A stretch of DNA of 64,000 bases from positions 806,001 to 870,000 of the forward strand of contig NZ_AKWX02000020.1 in assembly GCF_000306115.2 (NCBI RefSeq), written 5' to 3'. Positions 8,727 to 18,368 of the stretch are shown here, in pieces (position 1 is the stretch's first letter; every line of letters begins with the position of its first letter). The notes beneath the pieces are model-generated. The model worked only from the letters and a program-made list of their open reading frames with translations, was not told the origin of the DNA and made no database searches. A program made the position numbers and the translations under genes. The DNA is from Leptospira wolffii serovar Khorat str. Khorat-H2. GTDB taxonomy: Bacteria; Spirochaetota; Leptospiria; Leptospirales; Leptospiraceae.

Positions 8727-9044
8727 ATGGACTACCGAACTTTTTATATAACGACTAAAAACGAAGCCGAAGCCTTGGAAATCGCGGAAGCTTTGGTAAA
8801 AGAACGCCTGGTCGCCTGTGCCAATATGATTCCGGGCATGAAATCCATCTATCATTGGCACGGAAGATTGGAGGTGAATCAGGAGACAGTTTTACTTCTG
8901 AAAACAAGAGCGGAACTTTCGGAAAAAGTGATCGCTAGAGTCGGAGAGCTTCATAGTTATACGATTCCTTGCATTGTTTCCTGGGAAATCCGGGAAGGAA
9001 ACAAAAAGTATTTACAATGGATCGATTCGGAGACGGGAAAATAA
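8727..9044 (+). CDS. cutA: CutA-like divalent-cation tolerance protein
   Basis: A 105-residue protein matching CutA end to end: early TTKNEAEALEIAEALVKERL, then LVACANMIPGMKSIYHWHG, LLLKTRAEL and a C-terminal SYTIPCIVSWEI. CutA forms very stable trimers with a ferredoxin-like fold; it was linked to copper tolerance but its true role is unsettled. AAAGGAGT precedes the ATG. The next gene on the same strand starts about 90 bases downstream. Confidence 0.92.
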   Translation: MDYRTFYITTKNEAEALEIAEALVKERLVACANMIPGMKSIYHWHGRLEVNQETVLLLKTRAELSEKVIARVGELHSYTIPCIVSWEIREGNKKYLQWIDSETGK

Positions 9045-9137
9045 TCCTTTCCATCCAATCAAACAAATTCTACATTCGGATATTTTTATCGGAATTCGAG
9101 ATTCAATACTCGGTTTCCGAAAAACAGAGGCGGATGA

Positions 9138-9752
9138 ATGGAAGAAAAAGCGGAAAAGTTTTGGAGCTGGTTCTCTCAGAATAGTAAATATTATACCAAG
9201 CTGGATGATATGGAGGATCGAGAGCGGGATCGTATTCTCGACGACCTAATGGATCGACTCCAGGACGTGAATTCCGAATTTTATTTCGAAATCGGAGGGG
9301 GAGAAGGCGGCCCCCAGGAGCTGACGGTTATTACCGCCGGCGACGAGGACCTTTACGCAGAGGCGGAAAGATTTGTGGATCTCGCCCCGGAGATTCCGGG
9401 CTGGGAGGTCTTCTCAGTAGACCAATATCAGGAAAAAGGAACCGTCATTTTTTACGAAGGTTTGGAATTGGATTCCGAAGAAATCTGGTTCTTACCTTTG
9501 GAGAATTCCGGACCTAATAACGGCTTCGGAGTTCGCATTTGCTTCCCGGATTATCCCAATGTAGAATCCAATCCCCATGTCAAGAAAGCCGTAGGCCTAA
9601 TGTTGGAAGCGGTCTTAGGGGAGGAAACCTTCGCGCAAGAGATCGGATATTATGAAATCGGAATATTGCCCGACGATCCGGAAGAAGAAGGTTATATCGA
9701 ACTCGTGGAACTTCCCGATTATATCCAATGGAGAAAGGAAAGAGAGGCGTAA
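9138..9752 (+). CDS. Conserved acidic protein of unknown function
   Basis: A 204-residue, strongly acidic soluble protein with no signal peptide. The middle reads ELTVITAGDEDLYAEAERFV followed by LAPEIPGWEVFSVDQY, a pattern I associate with an unnamed bacterial family; I cannot assign a function. The start at 9138 has GAGG seven bases upstream; an overlapping ATG at 9134 is in another frame. It follows cutA on the same strand and may share its transcript. Confidence 0.8.
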   Translation: MEEKAEKFWSWFSQNSKYYTKLDDMEDRERDRILDDLMDRLQDVNSEFYFEIGGGEGGPQELTVITAGDEDLYAEAERFVDLAPEIPGWEVFSVDQYQEKGTVIFYEGLELDSEEIWFLPLENSGPNNGFGVRICFPDYPNVESNPHVKKAVGLMLEAVLGEETFAQEIGYYEIGILPDDPEEEGYIELVELPDYIQWRKEREA

Positions 9753-9775
9753 AAAAAACGGGCCCGAAAGCCCGC
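9751..9775 (-). terminator. Terminator of the S15-type hydrolase gene
   Basis: CGGGC (9759-9763) pairs with GCCCG (9770-9774); the run of eight A at 9751-9758 becomes a U-tract on the minus strand. It overlaps the stop of the convergent plus-strand gene and may also limit that transcript. Confidence 0.7.
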
Positions 9776-9809
9776 TTCAACAAGGGATGGAAATCTTACG
9801 AGACGATTG

Positions 9810-11543
9810 TTATTCCGCTTGGATCGTCAAAGTAGACTGCGGATTCGAGCTGTGCTTCACATCCAGTCCGTAGACCAGAACCGTAGGCACCGCATACTGA
9901 GAATCGAAAGTATCCAAAGCGATCGCTATCGTATTTCCCGCAGGAACATCGTAGGCGATAGCGTTCAGATCGACGGATAGATTTCTAGTCTCGATAGGAG
10001 CGGCGTCGAAGATCGTTGTGGTTCCGTGAGTGATCAAAGTCGCAGTTCCGTTTTTATCCACATCGTAGAAATACACGTTCACATTGGCCTTTCCCAGAGT
10101 GGAAGATACCCTTCCGTTCCAGAAAATCTTTCCGCGTATTTTTATAGCCGAGCCTAGTTTTGCGGATTGGTAAACGATTCCGTTGATCCTGCTGATCAGC
10201 CCCAGGTTGGTCTGAATAGGCAGTTCTGCGTGAGCCGAAAGAAGATCCGACAGAATCGGGAACCCTGTGGTAGCGAAAGTATCCGCTCCGGAAAGGATTC
10301 CCGTATTGCTCGAGCTGGTGTTTTGCGAGGAGGAGATTTCTCCGTTAGAGAATAGACCTCTGGGTTTCAGATAAAACTTCTTTTCGGAAACCGTAGGAGA
10401 AGGCCAAGAAGGTAGAGTCACTCTAGGACCGGAGAATTTCTTCTGGAATGTGACCTGGGGCTTGGCCATGATTCCGTTATCGATTCCTTTCAACCAGTAA
10501 TCGAACCAATCGTAAGCGTTATCCCATACGAAGTTCGAAAGACCTAATATTCCGGGGATTTCGGCGCTTGCATGAATTCCTTCGTTTAGGATCAGCTTTT
10601 TCGGAATCGTGATCTGGGCATAATAGTCCAGAACCGCATTCGGATTAAATAGGAAGTCTTCGAAGTTGTTGGAAATGAAGACCGATTTTCCGGATGCGTT
10701 TAATTGGTTAACGAATGTCTCCGGAGAACGATCCGCAGCCCAGGAGGTCACAAAATCGATATCCTTGTGTTGGAGCAATTTTCCGAAATTCTCCGCTACG
10801 ATCGGATCGGGTCTGCCGGTGATGTAGCTGGAGGCCACGAGTAATAGGCCCCAAACCAAACGAGGAGTGTCGTTTCCGTATAGGGAGCGTTTCAAGTTTC
10901 CCCAGCCGCTCATTGCTACCGCCGTTTTGATTCTGGGCTCGGTGCTGACGGCTTCCAAGGAGATCCCTGCACCGTAGGAAATTCCGGAAATTCCTATATT
11001 GGCGGAATCCACAGGCGCATTCGCGAGTAACCAATCCAGGATTTTACTCAAATCGGAGCGGTCCTTAGGGCCTGCGGTGTCGATCAAACCTCCGGAGAAT
11101 CCGAATCCTCTCGTACTATAGCAAAGTACGACGTATCCTTTCTTGGCGAGTTTGGCGGCGGGAACAAGATACTCGTATTTGTTCAGCGCCCAACTATTTA
11201 CGAAAACGACCGCCGGATATTTTGCGCCTGCGGGAGGATTCTTGGGTTGGAATAAATTCGCTTCCAAGGAGACTCCGTCGGCTGCAGTTATACGAATCGT
11301 ATCGTCAAAGGTGAAACTGCCGTCGCTTTCTTGGGCGAATGCGGTTTGGATCTGTTGGCTGGAATCCGCGAGCGCTTGTGTATTGGCTCCGGAAGCCGCT
11401 TGAGCCGCGTTCGGGTCCAAAGAGGCCAGCAAAGCCGCTGTAGATGCGTTTCCGGAAGAAGAGTCGCTTTTACAGAAGGACCCCGCTCCGGCCAAAATTA
11501 GTATGCAGAGCTGCATAACTAACGTTCGGTATATTTTTCTCAT
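9810..11543 (-). CDS. CocE/NonD-type alpha/beta hydrolase (peptidase S15 fold), lipoprotein
   Basis: A 577-residue protein with a lipoprotein-like signal: hydrophobic core then GSFC, with Cys at residue 24, a relaxed spirochetal lipobox. After a low-complexity linker comes an alpha/beta hydrolase domain with a strand reading YPAVVFVNSWALN and nucleophile elbow GISYGAG (ISGISYGAGISLEAV). The last 200 residues resemble the beta-sandwich of X-Pro dipeptidyl-peptidase/cocaine-esterase proteins. Probable role: hydrolysis of an ester or peptide at the cell surface; substrate unknown. ATG at 11543 has GGAGA six bases upstream and is preferred over the adjacent GTG. Confidence 0.82.
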   Translation of the reverse strand: MRKIYRTLVMQLCILILAGAGSFCKSDSSSGNASTAALLASLDPNAAQAASGANTQALADSSQQIQTAFAQESDGSFTFDDTIRITAADGVSLEANLFQPKNPPAGAKYPAVVFVNSWALNKYEYLVPAAKLAKKGYVVLCYSTRGFGFSGGLIDTAGPKDRSDLSKILDWLLANAPVDSANIGISGISYGAGISLEAVSTEPRIKTAVAMSGWGNLKRSLYGNDTPRLVWGLLLVASSYITGRPDPIVAENFGKLLQHKDIDFVTSWAADRSPETFVNQLNASGKSVFISNNFEDFLFNPNAVLDYYAQITIPKKLILNEGIHASAEIPGILGLSNFVWDNAYDWFDYWLKGIDNGIMAKPQVTFQKKFSGPRVTLPSWPSPTVSEKKFYLKPRGLFSNGEISSSQNTSSSNTGILSGADTFATTGFPILSDLLSAHAELPIQTNLGLISRINGIVYQSAKLGSAIKIRGKIFWNGRVSSTLGKANVNVYFYDVDKNGTATLITHGTTTIFDAAPIETRNLSVDLNAIAYDVPAGNTIAIALDTFDSQYAVPTVLVYGLDVKHSSNPQSTLTIQAE

Positions 11544-11809
11544 CACTATTCTCCATAAACTTTTTCAGTCATTCGGTATCGATTTCGCTTAGGCAGAAGA
11601 GTATAGAAAGAGAATGAGAAAGGGTCGTCTGAGATTCGGATTTTAGACAAAATAAAAGGTCTTAATTATTTTTTGAGACCAATTTAAAAGTGAACGTTCG
11701 TTTGAATTTCGATTTAAGATGTTTTATATAAAACTAATTAGTATATAAGTGGAGTCCGGTGGGAGTTTTAAATGTCGTTCTGATGAGTTACAGATTTGCG
11801 AAAGGAATT

Positions 11810-12946
11810 TTATCCGGAGAATCCCGATTCAGAAACCTTGGCCTTACGTAAGAATTCCCGGGGAGAAAGCCCTTGCACGGATTTAAAGGCCAGATTAAAA
11901 GTGGCTTTGGAATTGAAGCCGGATCTATATGCGACGGAAAGAATATTGGCGCCTTCTTCCTTCTCCAGGATACGAACCGCTTCCGCCACCCGGAATCCGT
12001 TTACGAATCTAGCAAAATTTGTCTTCTTCTTCTGATTTAAAAATTCGGAAAGTTGATAAGGTTTGATGTCCAATCGAAAAGAGAGCGCGGTCAGAGAAAG
12101 ATCCTCTTGCAAGTAGACCTTTTCCTCATTCATGATCGAATCCAATTTGGCTTCCAATTCCAGGATATCGATTCCTTCTATTCTGGAATTTCGGTAAGCA
12201 TCCCGAACGGAAGGGCCTATTTCTTGGAAGACTTCGGGAGAGTAGATCTGGGACAGATAGCCTGCCACTGCGTAGAGAACCGTTGCAAGCACCGTCGCGA
12301 ACATAAGATGGATGTCTCTTACCAAATAGGACAAAACTAGAACCAAGGTAACGCTTCCGCTTCCCACGATGATAAAGAGTAGAATTCTAGCTCCTCCGTC
12401 TTCCCTCAATCTTTCTGGACGGAAAACGCTTCTGGTTTGCCAGACTACGGACAAGTAGAAGGCCAAGTTTGCCACATAGGCTCCCACTAGTAGGATATCC
12501 AACCAACTAGTGGTTCCCTGTCGGAAATAATCCACGGGTTTCGGTTCGAAGGCATGCGGTAAGAAGATCGATAGGATGGGGAAAAACAAGAGTAAAGATA
12601 AGCCGGGAAGATAGAACTTCCACTCGGAGGCGGTTAACGGATCCTCCCTGACGGTTGCGGAGAATAGGCTGTACATTCCCGGCCCTAGAATCCAAGCGAA
12701 AGGAATATGCAGATGGTTTAAAAACGAAGGTTCGAAATAAATTCCCTTAAGTAGGAAGAATACGTAAGCGAATTGTACGGATACGCAAAATGAAAGCAGA
12801 GAAAGAAGTTTGAAAGCTAATCTTTTTTCGGGACGAAGCAAAGATGCCACTCCCAGAAGCATGCAAAACACAACTCCGAAGAATACGATTTCCTGGAAGA
12901 GGGGGATCACGGAATAATGGATTCGCCTTTCTTTCGGTCTTGTCAA
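11810..12946 (-). CDS. AraC-family regulator with N-terminal membrane region
   Basis: A 378-residue protein. About the first 235 residues carry roughly seven hydrophobic segments; the C-terminal 110 residues form an AraC-type double helix-turn-helix (LTALSFRLDIKPYQLSEFLN, then ILSVAYRSGFNSKATFNLAF and SPREFLRKAK). It probably senses a signal in the membrane and binds DNA directly. The longest frame begins with TTG at 12946 with AGGA very close; GTG at 12910 is an alternative. The target is unknown; the divergent gene at 13091 is an obvious candidate. Confidence 0.82.
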   Translation of the reverse strand: MTRPKERRIHYSVIPLFQEIVFFGVVFCMLLGVASLLRPEKRLAFKLLSLLSFCVSVQFAYVFFLLKGIYFEPSFLNHLHIPFAWILGPGMYSLFSATVREDPLTASEWKFYLPGLSLLLFFPILSIFLPHAFEPKPVDYFRQGTTSWLDILLVGAYVANLAFYLSVVWQTRSVFRPERLREDGGARILLFIIVGSGSVTLVLVLSYLVRDIHLMFATVLATVLYAVAGYLSQIYSPEVFQEIGPSVRDAYRNSRIEGIDILELEAKLDSIMNEEKVYLQEDLSLTALSFRLDIKPYQLSEFLNQKKKTNFARFVNGFRVAEAVRILEKEEGANILSVAYRSGFNSKATFNLAFKSVQGLSPREFLRKAKVSESGFSG

Positions 12947-13090
12947 GTTCCTTACGGCGGAACTAAGAATTTCCCCCTTGGGTCCTCTTGGAAGAAAGTC
13001 TCTTACCTTGGATCCATATTTTCCCGGGAAACCCTAAGATTTTTGGAATTCCTTCCTAAGTTTTCCTCGGGATCCATCGAAACTAATAGT

Positions 13091-14389
13091 ATGCGTTCCC
13101 TCCGAGGGTATATCTTACTCTATCTATTCTTATCTTCCGCGGTTTTTGCAGAGGATCTGGTACTTTTCCGATGGAAGATGCGATCCGGAGACGACCTAGA
13201 ATTGAACGAATACCATAGAGTCAAGGCGAGACAGGGGGCTCGGATCATTCATAGGGAAGATAAGAATCGGATACTATTAAAAGCCGTCGCCTGTAAGAAG
13301 GAAGGCTGCGATTTCTCTGCCGTATTCGATACCTATATTAAATTTCCGGAATTGGACCCTGCCTTTTATAAGGATAAGACTTACAAGAGTCGATTTTACA
13401 TTTCGGAGACCGGAAGATATTCCGTCCCTCCCGAATATACGATGCCTAATTTGAGATCTCTTCCGAGTTTCGCGGACCGCGCAGTATCCTCAGGAGAAGA
13501 ATGGACCAATCCGGCTTCCGAAAGTTTCCAGTTTACCGGGGCAAGAATAGAGATCCCGGTACAGGCGAAATATACCTATAAAGGAAAAGGCGCTTGGGAA
13601 TACGCCGGGCGAACCGGTAACGCGGATTTGATAGAATATCAATATAATCTAATGAATGAATCCGATCCGGTTTCCCAATCCGTTCCGTATAAGATCTACG
13701 GATTCGCGAAGGGAAAAGTATATTTCGATTCGGAGGCGGGAGTTCCCCAATACAAATACGTACAATTGGCCTATACCTTCGTCTTTCCGAATGGGATCGC
13801 TCAGGAAATGTCCTTTGAAATCCACGGTTTATACTCCAAGCAAGGAGCCGTAACGGAGTCGGACAAAGACAAGATCGCGGAAGAAATGAGAAGGCTACTC
13901 GGTCCTTTTCCGGAGGGATCCAATTATCCCAAGCGCAAACCTAAAAAGAATTCGGGCAATGGGTTGGAATGGCCGGAATGGGAGGGCGATCCTGAAGAAA
14001 AAGCGGATCGCGCGCCTGTCGAAGTCCGTAAATCCAACGAAGGCGTGGTTCTTTCTTTGGACAATCTACTTTTCGATTATGATAAGTCCGAACTAAAGCC
14101 CGGGGCCAAAAAGGTGATCGAGAGGATCGCGGATGTTCTCCGTAAATATCCGAATCGGGAAATTAGGATCGGAGGGCACACCGATGATAAGGGAAGTCAG
14201 GACTATAATATAAAACTCTCCCAGGAAAGGGCGTTATCCGTTCTTCGGGAATTGAGGGACGCTCACGGAATCGAAGAACGTAGGATGTCCTACAAAGGTT
14301 ACGGAAAGTCCCAGCCTATCGCGGAGAATTCCACGGAAGAGGGACGTGCGAAAAACCGTAGAGTGGACATTACCGTAGTTTTGGATTGA
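13091..14389 (+). CDS. OmpA-domain outer-membrane/periplasmic protein
   Basis: A 432-residue protein. The frame is open upstream to 12917, but the ATG at 13091 begins a normal signal peptide (MRSLRGYILLYLFLSSAVFA, cleavage before ED). The middle 270 residues are rich in beta-strand-like sequence without a family I recognise. The last 120 residues are an OmpA-like peptidoglycan-binding domain (LLFDYDKSELKPGAK, GGHTDDKGSQDYN, LSQERALSV, GYGKSQP, NRRVDI). It likely ties the envelope to peptidoglycan. Divergent from the AraC-type gene. Confidence 0.85.
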   Translation: MRSLRGYILLYLFLSSAVFAEDLVLFRWKMRSGDDLELNEYHRVKARQGARIIHREDKNRILLKAVACKKEGCDFSAVFDTYIKFPELDPAFYKDKTYKSRFYISETGRYSVPPEYTMPNLRSLPSFADRAVSSGEEWTNPASESFQFTGARIEIPVQAKYTYKGKGAWEYAGRTGNADLIEYQYNLMNESDPVSQSVPYKIYGFAKGKVYFDSEAGVPQYKYVQLAYTFVFPNGIAQEMSFEIHGLYSKQGAVTESDKDKIAEEMRRLLGPFPEGSNYPKRKPKKNSGNGLEWPEWEGDPEEKADRAPVEVRKSNEGVVLSLDNLLFDYDKSELKPGAKKVIERIADVLRKYPNREIRIGGHTDDKGSQDYNIKLSQERALSVLRELRDAHGIEERRMSYKGYGKSQPIAENSTEEGRAKNRRVDITVVLD

Positions 14390-14410
14390 TCGAAAAATCG
14401 CGGTTCGGTT

Positions 14411-14635
14411 CTAAAAGTAACCTTCACTATTGCAATCCGAATATTCAGTCTGTTGGTATAGGCATGCCATAAGACTTTCGTTATATGTATCCGTGCCTTC
14501 ATGTGCAGCTACGGCTTGGCATACCGCGTCTCTCATTACTTTTCTGCGATCCTGGCAACGTTTGACGGGGTCGGAACCGCATGAATATAGAAACGTAAAG
14601 GCGCCAAGGCATAATATCAGTTTATAGATTTTCAT
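14411..14635 (-). CDS. Small cysteine-containing lipoprotein (74 aa)
   Basis: Short gene with a hydrophobic leader ending in the lipobox LYSC, so Cys19 should be lipidated. The mature 56 residues contain four more Cys (CQDRRK, AVCQAV, MACLYQ, SDCNSE), which could form two disulfides. Spirochete lipoproteins often go to the outer membrane. No function can be assigned. It starts at an ATG (14635) and lies convergent to the OmpA-domain gene. Confidence 0.75.
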   Translation of the reverse strand: MKIYKLILCLGAFTFLYSCGSDPVKRCQDRRKVMRDAVCQAVAAHEGTDTYNESLMACLYQQTEYSDCNSEGYF

Positions 14636-14745
14636 TTTTCCCCTCTATTCTCTTCTCTGGAGTTTTAATAAATTAAGGAATAGAATGTGAAAATGCAAGG
14701 AGGTTTTCGATCGAATGTTCGAAATCTTTGATATAAAATTATTTC

Positions 14746-17145
14746 CTACTCGTGGATATAACCCCAGCTTTCCAATACCTTTCTAACTTCTTTTCCTAAC
14801 GCGGCTTCTTGCGACGATTCCGAGTTTCCGGATAAACCCGCATCGTTGTACCAATAAGGAAGAGAAGACGTTCTAAATTCGAAAGGTTGTTTGGAAGAGG
14901 AAACCAATTCCGGATAAGAGACATACATCGAGTTTGCGGCTTGGGATAAAATTCCCCATCTTCCCGATTTGAAGTCTTCGCTCTTGCCGTTCTTTTGTAT
15001 GGAAAGTCGGAACCCGAAGATAGGCTCCACCGATTGAGCGGTTACTATGACTTCTTTTCCCGGATTCTGCCGAACGGAAAAGGAAGCGTTCTTAGCTTCC
15101 AATGAATGGAAGCTTATCTCTTCTTCGGAAAAGATCCGATAGATTCCCCCTTGGAGATGGAGATCGACCTTACGAATACACACATCGGAACAAGCGGGAA
15201 GTCTGAGCCGGAAGGAATTTTTTTTCAGACTATTCTCCTCTAAGGTTTTTCTTGCCTTTGCCAAGAGAGGAAGTCCGGAATCCAGAGACGCCAGATTCTT
15301 GGATTCTTTGGGATCCTTAACCAGATCGTATAATTCTTCGGTCATTCTATGCGGCTGCCCTTCGTAGGTTCTTCTAACGAAATCGTAGCCAGGGTATCTA
15401 CGGATCAGTTTGAATTCCTTCGTGCGAACCGATTCGGAAAACCGACCCTCCGTATATACCGTCTCTTCTCCCGTAGGACCTTGTCCTCCGAATATTGGGA
15501 GGGAGTAATCGTTACCTACGCAAGATTCAGGTTCACAAGGAAAACCTAATGCTCCGACCAAGGTAGGGAATAAGGAAAGAAGGGAAACTTGGTCCGAAAA
15601 CTTCCATTTTTGGATGGAAGATTTTACTGAAGCCGGAGGATGTAGGATCCAGGGCACTTTGATCTCTTCTTCGTAATGGGATTCCCCATGCGCATGCAGA
15701 TTTTGAGCTACGAAATGATGGTGGTAATAATGCTCTAGCTCCTGTAATTCTCCATGGTCGGCGACTAAAACGACCCATGAGTTTTCGTATGCGCCGGTTT
15801 TCTTGGCTTCGTCCAGGATCTTTCCGATGACTTCGTCCGTATAAAGGATCTCCGCCAGATATTTTTTTACGTAAGGATCGTATTCCTTCCAAACCGCGGG
15901 AGGAGTGCTTTTTTCCAGAGCCTCTGTATATTTTCTCTCAGGTAGATAGGGATAATGAGGGGTGTTGATATTGACATGTAGGAAGAATCTTCTATTCTTA
16001 TTCTTACGGAGAAATTTCAGGGATTCGTCCAATATTAATTCCGTATCCGCCTTGTCTTTTCCCGGTTGAAACAGTTTATGAAAACCTAAATCGACTCCGA
16101 CTCCCGTGTAATCCAAAAGAAAAACGTTATTCATTAAACTAGCGGTCAGGTATCCTTTCTCCCTCAGGTGATTCGCTATCGTATCCGGTTTCTTGGAGTA
16201 AAAGATTTTTCTGTGCAGATTGGTGGAATAGAACCAGGCGTTTCCCATCCCCAGTTCGGAGGCGATTCTGGAAGTGAAAAAGGAAAGCATGCTGGGCTTG
16301 GTCCAATTTCCGTTCGCGAAAGCGTTCTCGAATACGATCGATTCTTCCGCGAGTTTGTCCAAATTAGGGCTCGTCTGGACGGGAGAACCTCCGAATCCGA
16401 GTCGATCGGGACGCAATGCATCGACTACGAATAGGATTACATTCTCCTTTCTTCCCCATTCCTTGGGCTCTTGGACCGAAGCGAAAAGAATAGGCTCTCC
16501 AATAAATAAAAGATCTCCCGCGTTTTTCGGTTTCCATTCGAATTTCCAAGAAGGCGGATTTTCTCCGGATAATAATTCTATAACATTCTCTTGCGGAGCG
16601 AACGATACATCTTCCCAAGATTCTCCTCTTCCCGATATTTCCTTTTTAAAGATCGGAATATCGCCTAGTCGGATTTCGAGTTCTCCGGAACTTTGAACCT
16701 TTTCTCCTTGGGCAGAAAACGGCACCAAAGAGAATTCGAAAATCGGTTTGCTTCCCGAGGAGATTTTGGATCCAGCTACGGTAAAATCGGAAGGTATGGA
16801 ACAGGCTCCGCCTTTGAATAATAGAAGGCTGTCCCTAGAATCGTTGAGTAGATTTTCCTTATCCTTTAATACGGTGAGTTGAACATTTCTCCATCTTTCC
16901 TTTACGTCTAAACCGGAATATCTTCCCGGGTTCTTTTTATAATGGTAGGATATCCTACGAATCGCCTCTTCCGGATTTCCTTCGCAAGAGCTTCCCGATT
17001 TGGATAGAAGCCTAAGTCCGTCCCACACGGGAAAGACGGTCTCTTCATCCGAAATAGAATGAGACGATAATTGTCTGCAACCGTTTCCCAGAAGAAGAAA
17101 CGAGGAGAGACATAGAACCGAAAGTTTGTATACAAAAGAATTCAT
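14746..17145 (-). CDS. Sulfatase-fold (alkaline phosphatase superfamily) lipoprotein with probable Thr nucleophile
   Basis: A 799-residue protein when started at the ATG at 17145, giving a lipoprotein signal MNSFVYKLSVLC... ending LGNGC (Cys23). A beta-rich N-terminal part is followed by a sulfatase-like catalytic domain: VILFVVDALRPDRLG (metal-binding Asp), NWTKPSMLSFFTS, VLVADHGE with a metal-binding Asp-His, and HAHGESHYEEEIKVPW. At the nucleophile position there is Thr rather than the Cys/Ser of sulfatases that become formylglycine, so it is better read as a phosphatase or phospho-group transferase. The substrate is unknown. A longer reading from 17253 adds 36 unlikely residues. Confidence 0.82.
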   Translation of the reverse strand: MNSFVYKLSVLCLSSFLLLGNGCRQLSSHSISDEETVFPVWDGLRLLSKSGSSCEGNPEEAIRRISYHYKKNPGRYSGLDVKERWRNVQLTVLKDKENLLNDSRDSLLLFKGGACSIPSDFTVAGSKISSGSKPIFEFSLVPFSAQGEKVQSSGELEIRLGDIPIFKKEISGRGESWEDVSFAPQENVIELLSGENPPSWKFEWKPKNAGDLLFIGEPILFASVQEPKEWGRKENVILFVVDALRPDRLGFGGSPVQTSPNLDKLAEESIVFENAFANGNWTKPSMLSFFTSRIASELGMGNAWFYSTNLHRKIFYSKKPDTIANHLREKGYLTASLMNNVFLLDYTGVGVDLGFHKLFQPGKDKADTELILDESLKFLRKNKNRRFFLHVNINTPHYPYLPERKYTEALEKSTPPAVWKEYDPYVKKYLAEILYTDEVIGKILDEAKKTGAYENSWVVLVADHGELQELEHYYHHHFVAQNLHAHGESHYEEEIKVPWILHPPASVKSSIQKWKFSDQVSLLSLFPTLVGALGFPCEPESCVGNDYSLPIFGGQGPTGEETVYTEGRFSESVRTKEFKLIRRYPGYDFVRRTYEGQPHRMTEELYDLVKDPKESKNLASLDSGLPLLAKARKTLEENSLKKNSFRLRLPACSDVCIRKVDLHLQGGIYRIFSEEEISFHSLEAKNASFSVRQNPGKEVIVTAQSVEPIFGFRLSIQKNGKSEDFKSGRWGILSQAANSMYVSYPELVSSSKQPFEFRTSSLPYWYNDAGLSGNSESSQEAALGKEVRKVLESWGYIHE

Positions 17146-17352
17146 CGGGATCAAAGACAGAATTTCGTTCGGGGTTCGAATGACAACCTTTATCGTTTGG
17201 GTGAACACTATTCGTTGAACGTGCGTTTTCTCAATCCCTACGTGCCTATTCAAAAATCAATGGACCTCAGGGGTCGGTGTCTAAAAGATAGAGCCGTATC
17301 AAGAACCTTGAACGGGTTCGAAGGTTGAACACCAATCCCAAGGAAAAGGATT

Positions 17353-17805
17353 ATGGCAGAAAAAGGCATTTCAAAAGACCTGATCGGCACAAAGCTAGAT
17401 CTTTACGAGTTCGACGTAGAGAGAGGAAAGATCCGCGAGTTTTGTCAGGCAATAGGCGAAACCAATCCGATTTATTTCGACGTAGAAGCCGCTAAGAAAG
17501 CGGGTTATGAGGACGTTCCGGCTCCTCCTACGTTTCCTACCGTAATACAGTTTTGGGGATATCCTAAGATTTGGAAGGATATGGAGAACATGGGAGTGGA
17601 CACTTCCAGGATTCTTCACCTGAAGGAAAAATACAATTACGTTAAGACACTTTATCCAGGTAGAGTATCCTCTCAAGGAGAATGCGTCAACGTAACTGTC
17701 GGTAAAATGGATACCATGACTTTTAAGACCACCATTCGTAATGCGAAAGGTGAAACCGTAATCGAAGCGGAGATGTCCATCTTCATTCGTAAACCGGAAC
17801 AGTGA
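17353..17805 (+). CDS. MaoC-like (R)-hydroxyacyl dehydratase, N-terminal-type subunit
   Basis: A 150-residue hot-dog-fold protein matching the N-terminal MaoC dehydratase family (as in mycobacterial HadA): [35 protein letters not shown], later [15 protein letters not shown]. In such pairs this subunit contributes substrate binding and the partner carries the catalytic Asp-His. The partner gene starts 12 bases downstream. Expected role: dehydration of 3-hydroxyacyl-CoA or -ACP. AAGGA is 8-12 bases before the ATG. Confidence 0.85.
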   Translation: MAEKGISKDLIGTKLDLYEFDVERGKIREFCQAIGETNPIYFDVEAAKKAGYEDVPAPPTFPTVIQFWGYPKIWKDMENMGVDTSRILHLKEKYNYVKTLYPGRVSSQGECVNVTVGKMDTMTFKTTIRNAKGETVIEAEMSIFIRKPEQ

Positions 17806-17817
17806 TAGGAGGAGACA

Positions 17818-18234
17818 ATGAGCAAAATCGAATTCGATAAATACGAAGTAGGACAGGAGCTTCCTCCCCTTAAAGTGGATGCGGTTACTCACGCGCATCT
17901 GGTGAGATATGCAGGCGCGAGCGGGGATTTCAATCCCATCCATAACGATCCGGATTTCGCGCGTAAGACCGGATTGGACGGAACGATCGCACACGGTATG
18001 TTCGTGATGGCCCAGATCGGACGCCTCTGTACTTCTTGGGCGGACCAGAAACAGATCAAGGAATTCGGAGTGACCTTTAAGGCGATGACCAAACCGGGAC
18101 AGAAGTTGACTTGTAGCGGTAAGATCAAGCGCAAGAAGGAAGAAAACGGAGAGAAACTTCTCGTAGTCGCGGTCGAAGCCGCCGACGAAGCGGGAGAAGT
18201 GAAAGCCTCCGGAGAATTGGTCGTGACCTGCTAA
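17818..18234 (+). CDS. MaoC-like (R)-hydroxyacyl dehydratase, catalytic subunit
   Basis: A 138-residue hot-dog-fold protein with the hydratase-2 motif GDFNPIHNDPDFARKTG, in which Asp and His are the usual catalytic pair, followed by IAHGMFVMAQIG. Preceded by GGAGGAG and 12 bases from the stop of the upstream MaoC gene, so the two probably form a heterodimer like HadA/HadB. Fatty-acid elongation or reverse beta-oxidation are possible pathways. A strong terminator follows. Confidence 0.88.
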   Translation: MSKIEFDKYEVGQELPPLKVDAVTHAHLVRYAGASGDFNPIHNDPDFARKTGLDGTIAHGMFVMAQIGRLCTSWADQKQIKEFGVTFKAMTKPGQKLTCSGKIKRKKEENGEKLLVVAVEAADEAGEVKASGELVVTC

Positions 18235-18256
18235 GGAAAATTTTTCCGGCAAGACC

Positions 18257-18290
18257 AAAAAGCCTCCGAGAGATCGGAGGCTTTTTATTT
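18257..18290 (+). terminator. Strong terminator after the MaoC pair
   Basis: AAAAAGCCTCCGA (18257-18269), GAGA loop, TCGGAGGCTTTTT (18274-18286): a perfect 13-base stem with T-tracts in both directions. Confidence 0.9.
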
Positions 18291-18368
18291 TTTGGGGTAC
18301 GATCTTCTTATTATCATCCTATAAAAATCGGTTGTCATCGCCCGAATTTCGGATAAAAAAATCGGCCT

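Noticed and set aside
17395..18258. 287-residue open frame on the minus strand
   Set aside because: Lies opposite the two MaoC genes, which have clear family motifs, ribosome-binding sites and a terminator; the reverse frame shows no family features.
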